Below, piece after piece: positions 31,095 to 35,696 of a stretch of 35,696 bases of DNA. The stretch lies in assembly GCA_964422065.1 (NCBI GenBank), contig CAYQZW010000007.1:1-35696 (forward strand). Reading direction: 5' to 3'. How positions within the stretch are numbered: position 1 is the stretch's first letter; every line of letters begins with the position of its first letter. Source of the DNA: S141-55 sp964422065 (lineage in GTDB: Bacteria; Hydrothermota; Hydrothermia; WGAB01). Both the position numbers and the translations under genes were made by a program. The notes below the pieces were generated by a model. It searched no databases and was not told where the DNA came from. It worked only from the letters and a program-made list of their open reading frames with translations.

Positions 31095-31835
31095 ATGAAG
31101 GAGTTGAAGACATCGCCTATGAAACATCCCATACCGCCCCACAAGAGGTCCGGATACCCTACAGAGCGGACCCGTTTACGAGCACAGGATCTGGTTAAAC
31201 ATCCGAAGATCCTTAAACTGATTGAGTCTGCGGATGCTCAACTGGCGTCTTTGGGGTACACCGAGCATGGGCTCCGTCACACCTCATGGGTTTCCAAACA
31301 CGCGGGGATCATTCTTAGAGCATTAGGGTACCCCCAGAGGACGGTAGAGTTGGCAGAAATTGCCGGGCTTCTCCACGACATTGGGAATTTAGTGAACCGG
31401 GAAGCACATGCTCAAACCGGAGCGGTTTTGGCCTATCAGGTTTTAACCGAGCTGGGGCTGCCCTTTGAGGAGGCTGTAGAAATTATGCGCGCGATTGGGA
31501 ATCACCACGAAGAGGATGGATTACCTGCAACTCCCATCTCTGCGGCCCTGATTCTTGCAGACAAGGCCGACGTCCACAGGTCCAGAGTCCGCCCGATTGG
31601 AGATATCCGAGGAGATATCCATGACCGCGTGAATTATGCCGCGATCTCCTCAAAGGTTGTGGTCAAGACTCTACCCGAGCGGGTCATTGTATACGACCTC
31701 TCCATTGACACGGAGATCGCTTCGGTCATGGAGTACTTCCAGATCTTTTTGTCAAGGATGCTGATCGCGGCAAAAGCCGCAAAGGTCCTTGACGCTAAAT
31801 TTGAACTTTACATCAACAACACGAAAATGACATGA
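31095..31835 (+). CDS. HD domain phosphohydrolase
   Basis: This 246-residue HD-superfamily protein has GLRHTSWVSKHAG (H62), the defining LLHDIGN (H94-D95), AIGNHHEEDG and ILADKADVHRSRVR, all metal or phosphate ligands. It belongs to a widespread single-domain group of unknown substrate. The first 25 residues (MKELKTSPMKHPIPPHKRSGYPTER) are not conserved and may be dispensable. The ATG at 31095 is the simplest start, but a start at 31119 cannot be excluded because neither has an ideally placed ribosome binding site. It lies between GGGPS and rho. Confidence 0.82.
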   Translation: MKELKTSPMKHPIPPHKRSGYPTERTRLRAQDLVKHPKILKLIESADAQLASLGYTEHGLRHTSWVSKHAGIILRALGYPQRTVELAEIAGLLHDIGNLVNREAHAQTGAVLAYQVLTELGLPFEEAVEIMRAIGNHHEEDGLPATPISAALILADKADVHRSRVRPIGDIRGDIHDRVNYAAISSKVVVKTLPERVIVYDLSIDTEIASVMEYFQIFLSRMLIAAKAAKVLDAKFELYINNTKMT

Positions 31836-31858
31836 TTTTGAACGGAGGGTGAAGCGCC

Positions 31859-33145
31859 ATGGACATCAAAGAGTTAACCCCTGAGGGGTTAAAGAAGAAG
31901 AAAGTTGTGGAACTCTACGAAATTGCCCGTGAACTGGAGATCCCCAACTATTCCTCGTACAAAAAGGCAGAACTGATTGAAAAGATCCTGGAGGCAAAGA
32001 AGCGGAAAGACGGAAGTATGATCCGCGAGGGCGTGCTCCAGATCCTCCCCGAGGGATTCGGGTTCTTACGCTTCCCGGAACACAACTATGCGCCCTCTGC
32101 CGACGACATCTATGTATCTCCATCCCAGATCAAAAAGTTAGGACTCAAGACCGGGGATACAGTTCGCGGGATCATCCGACCTCCGCGCGAAGGGGAACGG
32201 TTTGCTGCGATGATCAAAATTGAGGCTATCAACGGTCTTCCGCCCGAAGAACTCCGTCATCGCATGCCCTTTGAGAAACTTGTCCCCTTCTACCCGACAG
32301 AGAAGATCCGGTTGGAGACGGAAGACGATGAGGACCTCTCGATGCGTATTGTGGATCTCTTCGTCCCGATCGGGAAGGGCCAACGCGGTCTGATCGTTTC
32401 GCCTCCCCGGGCCGGAAAAACCGTCCTCCTACAACAGATCGCCAACGCAATCGTCAAAAATCATCCAGAAATCGAACTCATCATTCTCTTGATTGACGAA
32501 CGGCCCGAAGAAGTCACCGACTTCAAGCGGAAAGTCCCGGCAGAGGTAGTTTCCTCTACGTTCGACCTCCCTGCAGAACGTCATGCCCAGGTTGCGGAGA
32601 TCGTCTTGGAGAAGGCGAAACGACTGGTCGAAGTCGGGAAAGACGTGGCGATCCTCTTGGACTCCCTCACGCGACTGGCCCGTGCGTACAACGTTTTAAC
32701 CCCCCACTCGGGGCGAACCCTCACCGGCGGCATCGATTCTACGGCCTTGATTAAACCTAAGAAATTCTTCGGGTCCGCACGGAATATTGAGGGAGGTGGA
32801 AGTTTGACCATCATCGCCACGGCTCTGATTGAAACCGGGTCCAGGATGGATGAAGTGATCTTCGAGGAATTCAAGGGGACCGGAAACATGGAACTGGTAT
32901 TGGATCGCAAACTTGCCGACCGCCGGATCTTCCCCGCGATTGACCTCCAGAAGTCGGGCACTCGCCGTGAGGAACTGCTCTTGACCCCAGAACAACTCAA
33001 CCGCATCTGGATTTTGAGAAAGGTCCTCTCCGATATGGGTACCATCGAGGCCATGGAGTTCTTGCTGGATAAAATGCGTCTTACCCGTACCAACGAGGAA
33101 TTTCTCAAGAACTTGCCTCGATTTGCAGGGGTTCTGCAGGAGTGA
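31859..33145 (+). CDS. rho: Transcription termination factor Rho
   Basis: This 428-residue hexameric RNA helicase ends transcription. An N-terminal helix-loop SAP-like part (ELTPEGLKKKKVVELYEIARELEIPNYSSYKKAELIEKIL, about 5-44) and the RNA-binding cold-shock domain (LPEGFGFLRFPEHNYAPSADDIYVSPSQI, 63-91) precede the ATPase. The ATPase carries the P-loop SPPRAGKT (181-188), Walker B ILLIDERPEEVTDF and the Q/R loops (GGIDSTALIKPKKFFGSARNIEGGGSL). GGAGGG lies about 7 nt before the ATG. Its stop overlaps the M23 gene start (GTGA). Several gene junctions in this window lack intrinsic terminators, so Rho may be heavily used. Confidence 0.97.
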   Translation: MDIKELTPEGLKKKKVVELYEIARELEIPNYSSYKKAELIEKILEAKKRKDGSMIREGVLQILPEGFGFLRFPEHNYAPSADDIYVSPSQIKKLGLKTGDTVRGIIRPPREGERFAAMIKIEAINGLPPEELRHRMPFEKLVPFYPTEKIRLETEDDEDLSMRIVDLFVPIGKGQRGLIVSPPRAGKTVLLQQIANAIVKNHPEIELIILLIDERPEEVTDFKRKVPAEVVSSTFDLPAERHAQVAEIVLEKAKRLVEVGKDVAILLDSLTRLARAYNVLTPHSGRTLTGGIDSTALIKPKKFFGSARNIEGGGSLTIIATALIETGSRMDEVIFEEFKGTGNMELVLDRKLADRRIFPAIDLQKSGTRREELLLTPEQLNRIWILRKVLSDMGTIEAMEFLLDKMRLTRTNEEFLKNLPRFAGVLQE

Positions 33146-34154
33146 TCCCCTCGTGGGTCTGGCTCTGTCTCCTGAGCTGGGGGCCGGTCTTCTCGGGCTC
33201 TACTTACATCACCAATACCTTTGGAACCTACCGACCCCACCGATTCCATACCGGCCTCGACCTTTCCACCCATGGGCAGATCGGGATCCCGTTACGAGCC
33301 CCAGAGTCGGGAAATGTCTGGCGGATCGTCACCTCCTATGTGGGATACGGCCGGGCCCTTTACCTCCAAACCTCATCTGGGGATATTGTGGTCTACGCCC
33401 ACCTTTCCAAGTTCCAGCCGGATCTCAACCACTGGGTCTATCAACACCAAATCGCTCAACAGACTTACTTCCTCGACCGTTTTCCGAAAGATACCTTTCA
33501 GATTCAAAAAGGGGAAATTGTGGGCTATTCCGGGGAGAGTGGATGGGGCCCACCTCATCTCCACATTGAAGTTCGCACCCCTGACAATCAGCCGGTAAAT
33601 CCCTTAGCCTTTTTGTCACTTCCAGATCATCGCCCCCCTAAGATCCATGCCCTCCGGGTTGTGCCTCTCACCGCGAACAGCACTGTTCAAGGAACACCGT
33701 GGCCCACGGAGGTCCATCCTTTGACATCCTCAAGCGCTTTGACGGTTCCCCCCGTGTCTGTATCAGGCCCTTTCGGCCTGGAGATCCTCACAACGGATCA
33801 AACGGATGGCTCTCCCTATGAGGTGCTGCCGTATTCTGTTTTTGTGGGGGTTTCCAAGGAAACGTTGGGGGTGGTCCGCTTCGATACCCTTTCTTTTGCA
33901 GAAGGCCCTTGGAGTGAATGGGTGTTCCGGTACACGGGCAAAAGTTATTCACAGTCGTGGATTCGACTTTATTGCCCGGTGGACCCTCCGCCCATGCCTT
34001 ATAAGAAAACGGTCCCCAGATACGAAGTCAGCCATGCAGAGACGCTCTGGGTGACGGTTGCCGACTTTGTTGGCCATCAAGTCACGGCCAAATTGCCCTT
34101 GGTCCCGGATTCTGTGAAGCGTTTCGTGGACCATTCATTGCCGAAGACTTGGCA
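33142..34154 (+). CDS. M23 family metallopeptidase, interrupted by the assembly gap
   Basis: A signal peptide (MIPSWVWLCLLSWGPVFSG) leads into an M23 (LytM-like) domain with HTGLDLS (H36, D40), VVYAHLS (H86) and PHLHIEV (H138, H140), so all zinc and catalytic residues of a peptidoglycan endopeptidase are present. A beta-rich region of unknown type follows (about 150-335). The start is GTG at 33142, overlapping the rho stop as GTGA. The frame enters a 100-N gap at 34155; reading through it is not meaningful, so the C-terminus is undetermined. Confidence 0.87.
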
Positions 34155-34254
34155 NNNNNNNNNNNNNNNNNNNNNNNNNNNNNNNNNNNNNNNNNNNNNN
34201 NNNNNNNNNNNNNNNNNNNNNNNNNNNNNNNNNNNNNNNNNNNNNNNNNNNNNN
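34155..34254. other. Assembly gap of 100 N
   Basis: Exactly 100 N, the usual placeholder for a scaffold gap of unknown size. The true distance between the M23 gene and folP is unknown, and genes may be missing. Confidence 0.98.
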
Positions 34255-34299
34255 AATCCCGCAACCCGGACCTTCCGGATCCGGATCCCCACAGGATGA
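34255..34299 (+). other. C-terminal fragment of an unknown gene after the gap
   Basis: Fifteen codons including a stop (NPATRTFRIRIPTG then TGA) read in frame with the M23 ORF across the N's, but that frame match is arbitrary. It is either the end of the M23 protein or of a gene lost in the gap. It is followed by a ribosome binding site for folP. Confidence 0.4.
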
Positions 34300-34312
34300 A
34301 GGAGGCAACCCG

Positions 34313-35191
34313 ATGAACGTAACCCTCACTTCCCCCCATGGACGGACCCTGACCCTCGGAGATACCACGCGGGTGATGGGGATTTTGAATGTGACGCCGG
34401 ACTCTTTTTATGATGGAGGGCGGTATGCCCACGTCGAAAAGGCCGTAGAACGAGCACTACAGATGGTTCAAGAGGGGGCAGCTATCATTGACATCGGAGG
34501 GGAATCCACGCGCCCCGGCGCCGATCCGGTTCCCATAGAAGAAGAACGTCAACGAGTACTTCCTGTGATCCGGGAGCTCCGGAAGGCGAATTCCCAGATA
34601 TGGATCTCCATCGATACGTACAAACATGAAGTCGCCGAAGCCGCCCTGCGCGAAGGTGCCGACATGGTGAATGATATCTCGGGGCTGACCTTTGATCCCC
34701 ATATGACCGATGTCGTCCTCCGATTCCGTGCGCCAGTAGTGGTCATGCACATCCTTGGAACCCCGAAAACGATGCAACAGAACCCCTTCTATACAGACGT
34801 TGTCGAGGAAGTCATGAGATTTCTGGAATCGCGGAAGATGGCGTTGGTTCAAAAAGGGCTTTCTCCCCAGCAGATCATCGTCGATCCTGGGATTGGCTTC
34901 GGCAAACGACTGGAGGATAACTTGGAAATCTTGAAGCACATCCAACGCTTCCGCGCCTTGGAGGCCCCGATGCTCATCGGCCATTCCAGGAAGAGTATGA
35001 TCGGGATGGTCCTCGATGGCCTCCCGCCGGAAGAACGGCTCGAGGGGACCCTTGCGCTGACGGCGTATTTGTTCATGAAGGGCATTGAACTTGTGCGTGT
35101 CCATGACGTTCAGGCCAACGTCCGGGTTATCCGAACTTTGGAAGCCCTTCGACTGAAACTCTATGACCAACCCCAGTCGGTTTCCCGGTGA
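34313..35191 (+). CDS. folP: Dihydropteroate synthase
   Basis: FolP condenses p-aminobenzoate with dihydropterin pyrophosphate in folate synthesis and is the sulfonamide target. The 292-residue TIM barrel has VMGILNVTPDSFYDGG (21-36), DIGGESTRPGA (60-70), the SIDTYK aspartate, VNDISG, VVMHILGTPKTMQ, DPGIGFGK, and GHSRKSM. GGAGG lies about 8 nt before the ATG. The folate link to glyA in this window is functional, not operonic. Confidence 0.96.
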   Translation: MNVTLTSPHGRTLTLGDTTRVMGILNVTPDSFYDGGRYAHVEKAVERALQMVQEGAAIIDIGGESTRPGADPVPIEEERQRVLPVIRELRKANSQIWISIDTYKHEVAEAALREGADMVNDISGLTFDPHMTDVVLRFRAPVVVMHILGTPKTMQQNPFYTDVVEEVMRFLESRKMALVQKGLSPQQIIVDPGIGFGKRLEDNLEILKHIQRFRALEAPMLIGHSRKSMIGMVLDGLPPEERLEGTLALTAYLFMKGIELVRVHDVQANVRVIRTLEALRLKLYDQPQSVSR

Positions 35192-35235
35192 TCCCTGGTT
35201 TTCTCTGAAAAAATGCCGTATCTTCTTGAAGTCTT

Positions 35236-35696
35236 ATGAAACGCTTAGGGATTCGAAAAGAAACTAAGAGTATTTGGGAACGACGGACCCCTTTGATTCC
35301 CGAACATGTTCGGGAACTGATTGAACTGCATGGCATTGGGGTCGTGGTAGAATCCTCGGATCGGCGGGTATTCTCGGACGACGCATACCGGCAGGTAGGT
35401 GCCCAAATCCAGGACGACCTCCACGATGTCCCGATCATCTTCGGTGTGAAAGAGATTCCTGCGAACCTCTTAGAACCCGGCAAAGTGTATGTTTATTTCT
35501 CGCATGTCATCAAGGGCCAACCCCAGAATATGGAGATGCTCCAACGCTTGTTAGATCTGGGTTGTACTCTGATTGACTATGAAAAGGTCACGGATGCAAG
35601 TGGAAAGCGGCTTATTGCGTTTGGATACTTCGCAGGCCTTGCCGGGATGGCAGAGACCCTTTGGGCGCTGGGACAACGCTGGTTGACCTTAGGGTT
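35236..35696 (+). CDS. Lysine-ketoglutarate reductase/saccharopine dehydrogenase-like protein, N-terminal part
   Basis: The first 153 residues are present before the window ends. The sequence KRLGIRKETKSIWERRTPLIPEHV, with IIFGVKEIP, VYFSHVIKGQPQNM, LIDYEKVTDASGKRLIAFGYFAGLAGM, matches the AlaDH/PNT-type N-terminal domain of LKR/saccharopine dehydrogenases (alpha-aminoadipic semialdehyde synthase type), which act on lysine or saccharopine with NAD(P). Whether this is the reductase alone or a bifunctional protein cannot be told. There is no ribosome binding site; a TATCTT box lies 11 nt before the ATG, so a very short leader is possible. Confidence 0.82.
   Translation, partial: MKRLGIRKETKSIWERRTPLIPEHVRELIELHGIGVVVESSDRRVFSDDAYRQVGAQIQDDLHDVPIIFGVKEIPANLLEPGKVYVYFSHVIKGQPQNMEMLQRLLDLGCTLIDYEKVTDASGKRLIAFGYFAGLAGMAETLWALGQRWLTLG

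Noticed and set aside
31000..31132. Hydrophobic minus-strand reading (MGCFIGDVFNSFIQSF...) between GGGPS and the HD gene
   Set aside because: It looks membrane-like, but it is the complement of a lysine-rich AT-richer spacer, has no ribosome binding site and runs into GGGPS antisense.

Overview
This 35.7 kb window is a gene-dense bacterial chromosome segment. About 38 protein genes are packed with 4-bp stop/start overlaps, and no intergenic stretch exceeds about 260 bp. I see no tRNA, rRNA, CRISPR array, insertion sequence or phage gene. Housekeeping genes point to a bacterium: an rpmJ-rpsM-rpsK-rpsD-rpoA-rplQ operon, polA, rho, glyA, purB and folP. A beta-barrel protein ending in Phe, a DUF1571/LolA-like periplasmic protein, a predicted lipoprotein and a secreted protein with a type IX secretion (T9SS)-like C-terminal domain indicate a diderm, probably affiliated with the FCB superphylum. 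The charged, compact proteins, the C-terminal extension on TrmB and the bacterial GGGP synthase suggest a thermophilic uncultured lineage (Hydrothermae/WOR-3-like). That placement is inference; the taxon cannot be fixed from the sequence alone.

Layout. 1-983 (-): N-terminal part of polA, divergent from 1158-4029 (+), the alpha ribosomal operon. 4123-7883 (+): DUF1571 protein, trmB, two small membrane proteins, pstB, phoU. 7884-12994 (-): ctpA, pyrimidine-nucleoside phosphorylase, mnmA, outer-membrane barrel. 13094-15615 (-): osmC, sfsA, a PUA-like/HAD fusion, zinc-ribbon protein. 15691-17409 (-): ABC-class ATPase. 17515-22322 (+): Gfo/Idh/MocA oxidoreductase, a pair of M16 peptidases (active plus inactive), YggT, purine nucleoside phosphorylase. 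22326-28444 (-): secreted T9SS-like protein, glyA, UPF0173 hydrolase, DUF432, mscS, purB. 28570-28854 (+): small basic protein. 28927-29025 (-): a predicted promoter-sRNA-terminator unit. 29113-34154 (+): geranylgeranyl reductase-family protein, GGGP synthase, HD hydrolase, rho, M23 peptidase. 34155-34254: 100-N assembly gap. 34313-35191: folP. 35236-end: N-terminal part of a lysine-ketoglutarate reductase/saccharopine dehydrogenase-like gene.

Three points stand out. First, several genes (polA, the DUF1571 gene, ctpA, the ABC-class ATPase, probably the zinc-ribbon protein) have a -10 box only 6-8 nt upstream of the start codon and no Shine-Dalgarno sequence. This implies leaderless mRNAs alongside normal AGGAGG-led genes. 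Second, an adjacent, overlapping geranylgeranyl-reductase-like gene and GGGP synthase form an archaeal-type ether-lipid module in a bacterium. Third, a compact unit at 28927-29025 on the minus strand has a consensus promoter, a roughly 60-nt transcript carrying an anti-Shine-Dalgarno-like CCCCCTCCT, and a perfect 10-bp terminator stem with a U-tract, with no ORF. It looks like an undescribed small RNA.
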